Source: Prado023 sp963700475 (GTDB lineage: Bacteria; Actinomycetota; Actinomycetes; S36-B12; CAIYMF01). From it: a DNA stretch of 64,000 bases. The stretch's first letter is position 1. Every line of letters starts with the position of its first letter. The stretch is from positions 62,001-126,000 of the forward strand of contig CAVOXR010000011.1 in assembly GCA_963700475.1 (NCBI GenBank), in the 5' to 3' direction. The notes under the pieces are model-generated. The model saw only the letters and a program-made list of their open reading frames with translations. It was not told the DNA's origin and did not search any database. Shown here piece after piece: positions 1-10,376 of the stretch. Made by a program: the position numbers and the translations under genes.

Positions 1-3000
1 TCAAGCCCGGTGCAGGGTTCCTGGGTGTTCAGGTACACGCAGGCGGCGCCGAGCGTCGTCAGCGGGGGGGTTGTGGCTGTGATCCCGCTTGGCAGCAGGT
101 CGACGATCGCAGCGTCGTAGGCGACCACATCCCTGGGGATCTCTCCGGACACCCGGTAGGTCACCGTCTGGCCGATGGTGGCCCGGTTCGGGTCGACCGT
201 CTTGACGAGTCCGACCCCTCGGACCCGGACGGACGCCTGCGCCTGCGCGGAGTAGGTGCGCTCATCCGGAGTGGTGCCGGCGATCGACGAGCCGGTCAGG
301 GTCGCGGTGTTCGTGAAGATCGCGCCGGCTGGGGGCTGTGCCTCCATGGTCGCGGTGTAGACCAGGTCGAGGCTCTGGCCCGGCTCGATCGTCCCGATCG
401 TCCAGAGGATCCGGGTGAAGGCCGAGGTGCAGCCGTTGTTCCCGTCGCCGGGAGCGGTGGTCACGGTGGTGCCCCCCGGGACTGTGGCCGACTGGTAGGT
501 CAGGGCCAGCGGCAGGCAGTCCACGACCACCGAGTCATGCAGGGGTGGACGTCCCGCCGCGTTGCCCGCGGTCAGCCTGTAGGTGACGCTCTCGCCTCCG
601 ATGACCGTCGCCGGATCGGCGGACTTGGTCAGCGTGGGGGAGGGCTGCACCACGAATGTGTCGTAGGTGGCGCTGACCGGGGGCAGGTTCGCCCCTCCGG
701 TTGGGGCGGTCTGGGAGGTGAAGGTGGCCGTGTTGGTGCGCCTCACCCCGTTCTCCGCAGGGCCGGCTGCTGCCCCGGTCACGACCACGGTGGCAGTCAC
801 CTGGAAGAGCTGGGCGGTGTTCGTCGTGTTCGTGTACGTGGCGCCGAAGGAGACCGCGCCGGTCGCGGAGTCCAGGCTCACGCCTGCCGGAACCGTCCCG
901 GGGGTCGTGGTCGAGGCGTCGGGGAAGAACGTCAGCGCCGGCGTGGGCGACGGCTGGAGCACGTACCCAGTGGGCAGGGCGTCGGTGAGGGCGCCGTTGA
1001 ACACACTCGTCTGCGCGGGAACGACGGCCGAGTAGGTGTAGGTGACCCGCTCGCCGATCGTGGCCTCGGTGGGGGTGTTGTTGTTGGTCTGCGTGATCGC
1101 GGTGGTGCCGGTCTTGGTGACCCCCACAGGGCGGGTCACCACATGGCTTGGATCGTCAGCAGCCAGGGCGTTCTCCTGCGCCGGGGTGACCGAGGCGTCG
1201 ATGTTGTTCAGCGGGTAGAAGTCCGCCCGGCCGCCGAGGTTCGTCTCGGACGTGAACGAGCGCACCGCGGCGACGTTGTCCAGGCGCGCTGAGACGGAGA
1301 TCACGGACGGGGTGACCATGTCGTAGACCAGCGTCATGGTCTGCCCGGCCGGGATGGTGGTCTCCGTGGTGTCGGTGGCGGTCCAGCGGATGAGCGCCTG
1401 CTTGGTCGTGTCGCCGTAGGCGGGGTCGACCAGGTTCGTTGCGGTGGGGTCCGTGCAGGTCGCGGTGATGGCGGCGGGCAGCGCCGCCAGGCCGCTCATG
1501 TTCGACGCGTTGGTACGGGGGGCGACCCAGCGGTAGTTCGAGATGGCCGAGCAGGGCACGCCCACCGGCAGCACGTCCCAGGTCTGAACCGCTCGCGCTG
1601 CCGGGTCGTTCGGGGCTGTCCCCGTGTTGGCGACATCGACGCGGTAGGTCACTGAGGACCCCTGCTGGACTGTCGACCCGTCGGTGTTGGGGTTGTTCGG
1701 CCCTGAGGCAGGGGTGTTGACCTGGTAGACGCCCTTGAGCAGGTCGACCGCGGGCGCGGGGGCGATCGCGAACTCCACCTGGTCGCGGATCGTCTCCTTC
1801 TTGCCCGCAGTGTTCTCCCACTGCAGTTTCATCAGGTTGCCCGTGAGGTCCGGAAGGGGCGGTGGGGCGGGTGCGGTCACGACTGCCGCGAACGTGATCT
1901 CGAAGACCGCGCCCGGGGCTGCGAAGCGCCCGCCGGTTCCCGCGGCGCCCATGGTCCACACGGGTGCCGTGGGATCGGAGCCGACGAGCGTCACGTTCGG
2001 CACGGTGTTGGCGCTGGTCGCGGCCCAGGACCCCGGGACCAACTCGGTGCCCACGGGTACGAAGTCGGTGACCACCGGGTTGCGGGTGCTGATCGTGCTC
2101 GGGAAGCTCACGCGCAGCTTGAAGCAGGCGGTGTCGCCGCTGCGGAAGGTCCAGTTGGGGCCGGTTCCGGGTTCCTGGTAGGCGGGTCCCCCCGTCGTCG
2201 AGCAGTCCACCGGCTCGTGCCGCGGCTTCATCGTCTTGTCGATCGTCGGCTCGGCGGTGCCCTGGGTGGCCGAGCTGACATCGGTGACGTCGGTGATGGG
2301 CCCGTTGGGGATGGTCGTTCCGGGTAGGGGGTCGGTACCGGGGATGGCAGAGGTGGTGGCCGTCAGTGAGGCGTTGTTGACGAACTCGTCACCGGCCGAG
2401 GTGGCGGCTCCGGCGCGGCTTGTCCCGGAGTACACAGCTCGCATGCGGGCCGGGAAGGTGATCGTGGTCGACCCATTGGCCGCGATGTCCAGGTCCGAGA
2501 AGGCGATCACGTACGAGCCATCCGTCTGGGGGGCAATGGAGGTGTACGACGCCCCGGTGGGCCCGGCGCCCATGGGATCGCAATCGGAGGGTGCGCCCGG
2601 GGCGTAGTTGGCCGCGCCGAGCGGGCAGTAGCCGTCCGGCAGGGTGTCGGTGACCCTGATGGCTGAGGCGTTCACGTACTCGCTGACGTCGACCTTCAAA
2701 GTGAAGGTGGCCACCTGACCACTGCGGAACTGCGCGGGTGACACCGCCTTGACCAGCCTCACGTCCTCAGCGGTCACGGTGAGGACGTCCTCGTCGGTGA
2801 CCGCCAGGTTGCCGGTGCCTCCTGTGTGGGCCCCGGTGTAGGTGCCGGTGACCACCGCCGTGTTGGTCAGTCCCAGCTCGCCACCGTCTGCCTGCTCGCG
2901 GGTGCTCGCGCCCGTGTTGTTGTCGAGGTTCGAGGCCTGCTTCAACGAGTCAGGGGTCGGAACCGGGTCGGCGAACAGGATGTTGGCGCGCAACGGGATC

Positions 3001-3917
3001 CCTGCCACGTACTTGATCTCCCGGGTGCTGCGGGCGGGCAGGTCGCCCACCTGCCAGGTCACCTTCGTGTAGATGCCGGCTGGGCGCCCCGCCGGGTCCC
3101 GGACGGTTTCGACCGAGATGGGCGCGGTGCATGGATTCAGGGCCGTGCCCACGCCGAGACGACCCGAGCTCGGGTACTCCTCGGTACCGGGTGCCGAATT
3201 GTCAACCCCGCCACAGCCCAGGAACTCCAACCCGGCGGGGATGAAGTCCTCGACGGTCACGCCGTTCGTGGCTGCCTGCTCGTTGTTGCGCACGGTCAGC
3301 GTGTAGACCGTGGTCTGCTTGTGCACGCCACGCAGCAGCTCGCCCTCCGGGCTGGGCTGGGACTTCTCCACCTCGATCGCGGTGACGGTTGTTGTCGCGG
3401 TAGCCGGGAAGCTGACCTTGTCGCTCGGGCCGGGCTGGGGCGAGCCGTCTGGACCGAAATCGGGGACCTGGCGGGGGTCCGTGCTGCCGACCGCGACCGC
3501 GGAATTGGTCAGCGTCGCACCGACCGTCCCCGTGCCCCCGGTGACCTCGAAGCCGACCGTGAGCGTGTCCCCGTCGGCGACGTCCTCGAGGTCGGTCCAC
3601 ACCAGCGTCTGCCGGCCGGCGTTCGTGCTGATCTGCGGATCGCGGAATGGCGCAGCCGAACCGGCGACGTAGGCCATGCCCGCAGGCAGGGCGTCGGAGA
3701 CCGACGCGTTGTACAGGGTGACGGTGGCGTCTCCGCTCGGGTTGCCGATCGTGAGGGAGTACTTCACGCCCTGACCTGCCAGGACACTCACCGGTGCCTG
3801 CTTGGCCAGGGTGATGTCCGGATCCGCAGCGAGGGCGGCCGGGGGCGCGAGCGTGACGGCTGAAACGGCCACGGCGAGGCTGGTGGCAGCGGCGAGTGGC
3901 CGTGACAGTACGCGCAT
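1..3917 (-). CDS. Large secreted repeat protein (DUF11/isopeptide-type), C-terminus beyond the window
   Basis: The reading frame is open from an ATG at 3917 to the left edge, at least 1,305 residues, so the C-terminus is missing. An AGGGGAG ribosome binding site lies about 7 nt before the ATG. Residues 1-31 form a Sec signal peptide with a hydrophobic core and an ALA/AD cleavage site. The rest is a string of roughly 110-150-residue Thr/Val-rich beta domains with recurring phrases such as VTYTLT, TNTATVT and DTLPDGY, typical of DUF11 and related Ig-like or isopeptide-forming surface proteins. Any sorting signal or membrane anchor would lie off the left edge. It follows the MMPL/YhgE-like operon after a 150-bp gap with its own binding site. 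The role is inferred as cell-surface or adhesin-like; no specific ligand can be named. Confidence 0.85.
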   Translation of the reverse strand, partial: MRVLSRPLAAATSLAVAVSAVTLAPPAALAADPDITLAKQAPVSVLAGQGVKYSLTIGNPSGDATVTLYNASVSDALPAGMAYVAGSAAPFRDPQISTNAGRQTLVWTDLEDVADGDTLTVGFEVTGGTGTVGATLTNSAVAVGSTDPRQVPDFGPDGSPQPGPSDKVSFPATATTTVTAIEVEKSQPSPEGELLRGVHKQTTVYTLTVRNNEQAATNGVTVEDFIPAGLEFLGCGGVDNSAPGTEEYPSSGRLGVGTALNPCTAPISVETVRDPAGRPAGIYTKVTWQVGDLPARSTREIKYVAGIPLRANILFADPVPTPDSLKQASNLDNNTGASTREQADGGELGLTNTAVVTGTYTGAHTGGTGNLAVTDEDVLTVTAEDVRLVKAVSPAQFRSGQVATFTLKVDVSEYVNASAIRVTDTLPDGYCPLGAANYAPGAPSDCDPMGAGPTGASYTSIAPQTDGSYVIAFSDLDIAANGSTTITFPARMRAVYSGTSRAGAATSAGDEFVNNASLTATTSAIPGTDPLPGTTIPNGPITDVTDVSSATQGTAEPTIDKTMKPRHEPVDCSTTGGPAYQEPGTGPNWTFRSGDTACFKLRVSFPSTISTRNPVVTDFVPVGTELVPGSWAATSANTVPNVTLVGSDPTAPVWTMGAAGTGGRFAAPGAVFEITFAAVVTAPAPPPLPDLTGNLMKLQWENTAGKKETIRDQVEFAIAPAPAVDLLKGVYQVNTPASGPNNPNTDGSTVQQGSSVTYRVDVANTGTAPNDPAARAVQTWDVLPVGVPCSAISNYRWVAPRTNASNMSGLAALPAAITATCTDPTATNLVDPAYGDTTKQALIRWTATDTTETTIPAGQTMTLVYDMVTPSVISVSARLDNVAAVRSFTSETNLGGRADFYPLNNIDASVTPAQENALAADDPSHVVTRPVGVTKTGTTAITQTNNNTPTEATIGERVTYTYSAVVPAQTSVFNGALTDALPTGYVLQPSPTPALTFFPDASTTTPGTVPAGVSLDSATGAVSFGATYTNTTNTAQLFQVTATVVVTGAAAGPAENGVRRTNTATFTSQTAPTGGANLPPVSATYDTFVVQPSPTLTKSADPATVIGGESVTYRLTAGNAAGRPPLHDSVVVDCLPLALTYQSATVPGGTTVTTAPGDGNNGCTSAFTRILWTIGTIEPGQSLDLVYTATMEAQPPAGAIFTNTATLTGSSIAGTTPDERTYSAQAQASVRVRGVGLVKTVDPNRATIGQTVTYRVSGEIPRDVVAYDAAIVDLLPSGITATTPPLTTLGAACVYLNTQEPCTGL

Positions 3918-4067
3918 GATCAACTCCCCTAGGTGATGACTCCCCAGCGATGAGCATAGGGGCGTTGCCCTTGAGGTGCATCCCTGCCTGGGGCCTGCCC
4001 GGTAGCCGCCCCGGCGGGCGGGTCCGCGCTGAGTTCCCGGTCGCGCCGCCAGTACTGACCGCGTGAC

Positions 4068-6507
4068 TCAGCCGCCGAACATGCCGCGGATGCGCTCCCA
4101 GAACGAGCGCGGCGCCGGCACCTCGGCGAGGTTGAACACGTAGGCGACGTTGCCCTCGGCGCCCACCGGCGGCCCGTAGGGCAGGGCGTCCGACGCGCGG
4201 GCTGCCGTCGCCTCGAGCCACGCCTGAGCCAGGGCCGCGTCCGTCGAGGCGTCGAGAACGCCCTGGGCGGCCGGTGCGGTGCCGTCCTGCTCCAGCGCGG
4301 TTGCGCCCACGGCGAGTTCCTGGCCGGCGGAGGCCGCGGAGTCCGCTCCGCCGGCCAGCCCGGTCAACCCGGTCGAGAGCTGGTCGGCGCCACTGGCAGC
4401 AGCTCTCGGCGCCGTCGGCGAGTTGCTGCTGGCCGTCGGCGAGCCGGTCGGCACCCTTGGCCGCTCCCGTGGCCCCAGCTGCCAGCAGGTCCGATCCCTC
4501 CGCGAGGGCGTCAGCCCCGGATGCCGCGCTGTCGATGCCGGTGGCCAGCTGCTCCGACCCACCGGCCACCGACGTCAGGGCCTTGTTGAGTTCCGCCTGG
4601 CTGGTGACCAACTGGGCCGACAGCTGTCGCAATCCGGCATTGAGGGCGGCCATCGCAGTGGCCAAACCCGGCTGCGTGGGCGTCCCAGTGCCAACCGCGA
4701 GCCCGATGGCCTCCACTCCGAGCAGCAGGCGCTCTGTGGATGCCAGCGCGTAGTCAAGGGCGGCGGACAGGGCCTTCGCCTGCGCCTCGAGTGCCGCGAT
4801 CGCTGCGACGAGGTCCTTGATGTCCGGAAGCGCCCCACCGGCCGTGCCCAGGGCGGATTCGGCGGAATCGATCACGGCCTGGATCTGGTCGCATGAGGCT
4901 TGGTCCAGGGTCGGGTCGGTCGCTGGCGGGACGGCCACGCACAACGAGTCGTACAGCTCCTGCGCTCCCAGGGCGGCATTCGTGACGTCGTCCTTGATGT
5001 CAGTCAGGTCCGCCACGAGCGCCGCGAACGCATCCCGGGCCTCATCCACTCGCCCCTCGAGCTTCCCCACGACGTCGTCGACCGCCTTGAGCCCATCGCG
5101 CAGCGCGCGCACGCCCTGGTAGATGGTCACGCAGTCGTCGTCGGGCGGGGCGGTGCCACCGGGCGGGCAGGTGTTGTCGCCGTCGGGGGGCAGCGGCTTG
5201 GTGATGTCCAGCACGGGGTCGGACGGCCCCCCGATCCGTGCGGCCGCCGTGAGCAGCCCCGCCTCGATCTGGGCTCCTCCGGTGATCAGCGGAGCGATCT
5301 GGTCCGCGGGCGAACCCGAGGTCGCCTTCGCCAGGGCAGCCGTGGCATCGGCCAGGTCCTGGGCGCCAGTCGCGGCCTCGCCAAGGGCTCCGGCCAGCTT
5401 CTCGGACCCCGCTGAGATGTCGTCCGCACCGTCGGCCAGCTGTCCCACACCCCTGGCCAAGGACGTGGAGGCGTCGGCGGCGGTCTCGGCTCCCTCAGCC
5501 AGGCCGCCCACGCCCTGGGCGAGCGACTCGGAGGCGCCGGCCGCTGCGTTGGCGCCGCCCGCGAGTCCGGCCAAGCCTGTCGCCAGCTGGTCGGAGCCCT
5601 GTGCCAGTTCACCGGCCGCCGCGTCCAGCGCGTCGAGCCCCTCGTAGAGCTGGCCGTTGCCCTCGTTGGCCCCGGTGAGCAGGTCGGAGGAGAAGCCTGT
5701 GGCCGGGTCCTGGTCGGTCCCCGCGGGGGTGAGCACGACCTTGGCGCCAGGCACTCCGGCCCGGTCGTCGCGCATGGTCAGGGCGACTGTCTGGATGGGG
5801 GTGCTGATCGGTGGGAAGAGGGAGATGTTCCAGCGCACCACCGTGCGGCCCTGCTCGTCTGTGGCCAGCATGGCGTCCGGCGCCTCGACCAGGTCGGCTC
5901 CCTCGGGGAGGGTCACCGTGAGCGTCCCCTGGAACGGGATGAAGACGGGCTCCTCGGACTGCTGCTCCTGGCCCGCGGCGTCGGTGTAGGTCAGGGTCGT
6001 CTGCTCAGCTGTGGTGTTGGTCAGGGTGTAGGTGACCGTGACCTCGCCTGCTGTTCCGGGCACTGTGGCGGCGGGTACCACCGACCCCTCAACCGCGTAC
6101 TCGGCGTGAACGGCCACCGGGAGGGGCTTGTCGAACCGGGCCTCCGTGAGCGCCGAGGCCCGGTCGCCTCCCACCATCAGCACGACGCCGTCGGGCCCCA
6201 CCTCGGGACGGCCGAGCCGGTCCAGGTAGCGGACGTTGGTCCCGCTGGCCGGGTCGATCACCTCCCGCTCCGGGCCCTGCACGGTGGTCCGGCTGATCAG
6301 GATGGCTCGCTCCGGAAGCCCGGTGGCATCGAGCTCGGCGAGCACCACCTCGTCGTTGACGATCTCCGCAGGTTGGGTCGCGGCCGTGGGAACGATTCCG
6401 TTCAGGGTCTGGAGCGCCGCGGTCGGACCGGGGGCGCTCGTGGCCGGTCCGGCGACGGTCAGCAGCACGAGGCCGGCGGTTCCGATGGCCAGGGAGGCGC
6501 GGATCAT
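4068..6507 (-). CDS. Secreted YhgE-like protein with glycine/alanine coiled repeats (frameshifted)
   Basis: The start ATG at 6507 overlaps the stop of the preceding gene by ATGA, indicating translational coupling. The protein (about 812 aa once corrected) has a signal peptide, then a beta-rich region to about residue 210. Long low-complexity stretches with the pattern LAxGAxxLAxG follow, characteristic of YhgE/Pip-like and MMPL-associated envelope proteins. A central region contains paired cysteines, and the C-terminus is short and basic (PRSFWERIRGMFGG). The frame breaks near 4400: the sequence up to LADGAES continues in another frame as ASGADQLSTGL, consistent with one extra base. The length 2,440 nt is one more than a multiple of three, which agrees. 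With the upstream MMPL exporter it probably acts at the cell envelope; the exact function is unknown. Confidence 0.7.
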
Positions 6508-6989
6508 GGCGTCCCCGATCCGACGGGCGCGGAGGGTGCCGGCGACGTGGGAGGGGCCCCGCCAGGCACTGGCTCGGGGAGTGGCCCGGTGGGCGGCTCG
6601 GAATGGGGGTCGGACGCCGATCCGGTGGCCAGTCCTGCAGGTGCGTCCCCAGCGGACTGCGCCCCCCGCCCGCGACCCACCGCCCGCCCCAGAGCCCCCA
6701 GCATCCGGGTGGCCGCGGCGGCGATCAGCGCTGTCAGGATCACGTCGGGCACCGACGAGGCCGCACCACTGAGCGCGCTGACTGCCACGATGGATCCGAG
6801 CAGGACCGGGATGGCGCCCCGACGAAGGGGCGTGAGGGCGATGAGCAGCGCCGGGACCAGGATCGCGACTGCGGCCTGCACGGCAGTGTTCGCGCGGGTG
6901 GCGGGGGTCAGCCCACCGACGAGGCTGAATGCCGCCGCGCTGATGGCGGCCCCCGCCAGCAGCAGGACCAGGCGCATGAGCAACGTCAC
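6504..6989 (-). CDS. Small multi-pass membrane protein between MMPL and YhgE-like genes
   Basis: This 161-residue protein starts with GTG at 6989. It overlaps the inferred stop of the MMPL gene (GTGA) and the ATG of the next gene (ATGA). The first 115 residues contain about four hydrophobic segments (MTLLMRLVLLLAGAAI and three more). The last 45 residues are a proline/serine-rich, presumably cytoplasmic or periplasmic, tail. I do not recognise a named family. The tight overlaps on both sides place it in the same transcription unit as the MMPL exporter and the YhgE-like secreted protein, so it is probably an accessory membrane component of that unit. Confidence 0.65.
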   Translation of the reverse strand: MTLLMRLVLLLAGAAISAAAFSLVGGLTPATRANTAVQAAVAILVPALLIALTPLRRGAIPVLLGSIVAVSALSGAASSVPDVILTALIAAAATRMLGALGRAVGRGRGAQSAGDAPAGLATGSASDPHSEPPTGPLPEPVPGGAPPTSPAPSAPVGSGTP

Positions 6990-9423
6990 CGCCCGCTCCC
7001 CGAGTCGCCCGTGGGAGGTACGCCAGCGCCCCGCCGCCGGCGGCAGCCAGGGCGAGCGCGGCCCCGGGAGCCGCCGCGGGGTGGGTGATCATGGCGGTCC
7101 CGAGCACCCACGCCACCAGGACTCCGCCGATCAGCGCCAGCGCGCCGGTCGCCGGCCGTTGGTCCGACGGCAGCGGCGTGCGCACGGTTCCCACGCTCTC
7201 CAGCTGGGCGGGATCCCCCTCGATGTGCAGCTGCGGCAGCGCCCGGCTCAGCCACCCGGGCAGCCACCAGGTCCACTTCGCGGCCAGGACCATCAGGCTG
7301 GGAACGAGGATGCAGCGCACGATCGTCGCGTCGACGAGCACCGCGGTCGCCAGCCCCACGCCGAACATCTTCACGACCGCGTTGTCCGGGATCACGAACG
7401 AGGTGAAGACCGCCACCATGATCAGCGCCGCCGCGGTGATCAGCTGGCCGGTGTCGGCCAGGCCCCGGCGAACAGCGGTGACGATGTCGCCGGTCCGCTG
7501 GTAGTGCTCGTTGAACGCCGTGAGAAGGAAGACCTCGTAGTCCATCGACAGCCCGAAGAGGACGGCGAACATCATCATGGGCACGTAGGACTCGATCGGC
7601 ACCGGCCCGTCCAGCCCGATCAGCTGCGCGCCCCAGCCCCACTGGAAGACGGCGACGACCACGCCGTAGGCCGCCGAGATCGACAGCAGGTTCATCGCCG
7701 CGGCCTTCGCCGGGATCACCAGCGACCGGTAGGCGACCATGAGCAGCAGGAAGCTCAGGGTCGCGACCCCGAGGATGAAGGGCAGCAGCCGGTCGGCGAT
7801 CCGCAGCGACAGGTCGGTGCGGGCCGCTGTGACGCCGCCGACGTAGGCGGTCATGTCCGCCCCCGCCGTCGCGGCTGGCAGGACGTCCGCGCGCATCCGG
7901 GTCACGAGGGTCTCGGTGGCCTTGTCGGAGGGGCCGGTGCTGGGGACCGCACGCCAGATCACGACCCCACCATCGGTGCTCACGATCGGGGCGGACACCT
8001 CGTTGATCCCCTCGGTCGCCGCCAACTGATCGGTGACGGCCACCAGCCGCGCGTCTCGCGCGCGTGGGTCCCCGCCGGCATCCGAGTCGTCCTCCTCGGG
8101 GATCGTGGCCGCCCGGTGCAGCTGGGCGACGATGGCCAGGGGCCCGGAGTAGCCGGGGCCGAACGACTCCCGGATGATGTCGCCGGCCTGGTGGGCCGTG
8201 GTGTCGTCGGGCAGCGCGGAGGAGTCCACCTGCTGGAACTGCATGGACAGCATCGGCGTGGCCAGGGCCAGGAGCAGGGCGGTTGCGGCGATCGCGAACG
8301 GCCACGGGTGCCCCGTCACGGTATTCGCAAGGCGCGCCCAGCCGCCCTGGTCGAGGTCCTCGTCGGAGTGCTCGGCGATGAGGTCCCCGTCGGCGACGAC
8401 GCGCTGCTCGGACTTCGGCAGCACGCGCAGGCCCATCAGGCCCATCAGCGCCGGGACAAGGGTCAGGGCGGCCAGCAATGCCAGGGCCACCACGATCGCA
8501 GCCGAGTAGCCCAACCAGGCCAGGAACGAGATGCCCGTCAGGGCCAACCCGCACACTGCGGCCAGGAGAGTGGCGCCCGCGAAGACCATCCCGGCGCCGG
8601 CCGTGCCGGCGGTGCGCCCGACCGAATCGGGCACGGCGAAGCCCCGCCGAAGCAGGTTGCGGTGCCGCATCACCAGGAAGAGGGCGTAGTCGATGCCCAC
8701 ACCCAGGCCCAGCATCGTGCCGAGGGTTGGCGCCTCCTCGGGGATGTAGACCAGGCGCCCGAGGAGGCCGATGATCGCCAATCCCATGCCCACGGCGACC
8801 ATGGCTGTCGCCAGCGGGATGGCCACCGGCCAGCCCCGACGAAGCGTGAACAGCAGGACGATCACGGCAAGGAAGAGGCCCAGGGCCTCGGAGGTCCGGG
8901 TGTCGGTGCGCGAGATCTGGGCGCCCAGATAGCCACCGAGGGCGACGCGCGCGGTGGGGGACGCGTCCTGCGCTGCCTTCGTCGCGGCGGCCAGGATCTT
9001 GTTCCCGACATCGATGTCCCCGGCGGCCTGCTCGGCGAGGGTCAGTTGCAGGATCGCTGCCCGCCCGTCGTCTGCGAGCAGGTCCGCGTTGTCGTCAGGC
9101 CCGCGGACCGTGTTCACGCCTCGGACGGCCGAGACGGCATCGGCGACTGCGGTCAAGGTCTCGGCGCCCGGACCCGAGCCGAGGTCGACCTCGTCGGCGA
9201 CCACCAGGGGGACAGGTTCGGTCGCGGCCCCGGGGAAGGCCCGGTTGAGCAGGGTCTGCGCCGATGCGCTGTCGGTGCCGGCCAGGACGAAGGGGTCAAG
9301 AGCGGGCGGGGGAAGTGCCCGGTCGGCGAACCGGAACCCGCCCAGCAGCGCGAGCCAGATGACCAGGACGAGTACGCCACGCTCGGCGCACCAGCGCCCG
9401 AGTGCGTACAGCGTCCGCGTCAC
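6986..9423 (-). CDS. MMPL-family (RND-type) membrane exporter (frameshift near C-terminus)
   Basis: About 812 residues with two repeated halves, each a large extracytoplasmic loop followed by clustered transmembrane helices. The two diagnostic MMPL motifs are visible: GLGVGIDYALFL in the first half and FGLSMDYEVFLL in the second. I chose GTG 9423 (product starting VTRTLYALG) because it sits just before the first membrane segment; an in-frame ATG at 9483 gives an unlikely leader. The annotated frame runs without a stop into the two downstream genes. The neighbouring frame ends in TGA at 6986, exactly overlapping the next GTG start. One missing base in the C-run at 6998-7001 would restore a normal C-terminus. 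Function: proton-driven export of lipids, siderophores or similar hydrophobic molecules; the substrate is unknown. Confidence 0.85.
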
Positions 9424-9608
9424 ACTGCCAGTGTCGCCCCACCCGGTGCAGATGAGCCATGCGGGGCGCCCGAATTGCCGCAAGATCGCGTCGGGTCCGA
9501 GAGGATCGCGTGCCCTCGAACCGAACGCGATCCCGCGTCGGGGCCAGCAACCCCGACGCGATCCGGTGGGGGTGCCGGGGTGCGGCGGCGTGGTTCAATT
9601 GCGGCCCC

Positions 9609-10376
9609 ATGAGCAGCTCGTCACCCATTCCCGGAGAGGGCGCCCCCGGCCGGACCACACCTGATCCCGCTGCGCCCGGCCTTGGGGGGCAGCCCGGCCC
9701 GGCCTATGCCCTCACCTCGGGGCACTACGCCACGGTGGTCGCGGTCTTCGTGGGCCTGCTGCTGATCTCCAACATCGGGGCGACGAAGCTGATCGCCGTC
9801 GGGCCCCTGATCACCGACGGCGGCGCGTTCCTGTTCCCGCTGGTGTACGTGGTCGGCGACGTGCTGTCCGAGGTCTACGGGTGGCGCGCGACCCGGCGGG
9901 CGATCTGGTTGGCGTTCGGGATGTCGGCGCTGGCCGCGGGGACCTTCTGGCTCGTGCAGCAGGCGCCCCCCGCCGACGACTGGCCGAACCAGGACGCCTT
10001 CGAGGCCGTCCTGGGGTTCGTGCCCCGCATCGTGCTGGCCAGCCTGTGCGGGTTCCTCGTCGGGCAGATGCTCAATGCCTGGGTGCTCGTGCGGATCAAG
10101 GCCCGCACGCTCGAGTCCAAGCTGTGGGCCCGCCTGATCGGCTCCACGGCTGTCGGGGAGTTCGCCGACACCCTGGTGTTCTGCACGATCGCGTTCTACG
10201 GGGTGATCACGGGCTGGACGTTCGTGAACTACGTGATCACCGGCTACCTCTACAAGGTCGCCGTCGAGGTCCTGGTCATGCCCATCACCTACCGGGTGAT
10301 CGCCGCGGTCAAGCGCCGCGAGCCGACCTACGGGGTACCCGCTCAGCCGGAGCCCGCGGCGACCCTGCGGGCGTAG
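9609..10376 (+). CDS. yhhQ: Queuosine precursor transporter (YhhQ/VUT family)
   Basis: 255 residues starting at ATG 9609; the 35-residue proline/glycine-rich N-terminus precedes the first membrane segment (YATVVAVFVGLLLISNI). About six transmembrane helices follow, with the family-typical stretches FLFPLVYVVGDVLSEVYG and VGEFADTLVF. The family imports queuine or other 7-deazaguanine precursors across the cytoplasmic membrane. The gene converges on tgt and their 3' ends overlap by 34 bp. Pairing with the enzyme that inserts the base into tRNA strongly supports salvage of queuosine precursors. No preQ1 riboswitch is apparent upstream. Confidence 0.9.
   Translation: MSSSSPIPGEGAPGRTTPDPAAPGLGGQPGPAYALTSGHYATVVAVFVGLLLISNIGATKLIAVGPLITDGGAFLFPLVYVVGDVLSEVYGWRATRRAIWLAFGMSALAAGTFWLVQQAPPADDWPNQDAFEAVLGFVPRIVLASLCGFLVGQMLNAWVLVRIKARTLESKLWARLIGSTAVGEFADTLVFCTIAFYGVITGWTFVNYVITGYLYKVAVEVLVMPITYRVIAAVKRREPTYGVPAQPEPAATLRA

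Noticed and set aside
3202..9483. A single 2,093-residue frame joining MMPL and YhgE-like sequences
   Set aside because: The middle and end of the frame are out-of-frame readings of other genes; two indels explain the apparent fusion.
9570..9608. Possible preQ1 riboswitch or tRNA-like T-arm (GGTTCAATT) before the queuosine transporter
   Set aside because: No pseudoknot partner, acceptor stem or anticodon arm could be found.
6106..9612. Long plus-strand frame of 1,168 codons opposite the MMPL gene
   Set aside because: Low-complexity Arg/Gly/Gln-rich antisense frame, a typical high-GC shadow with no domain.
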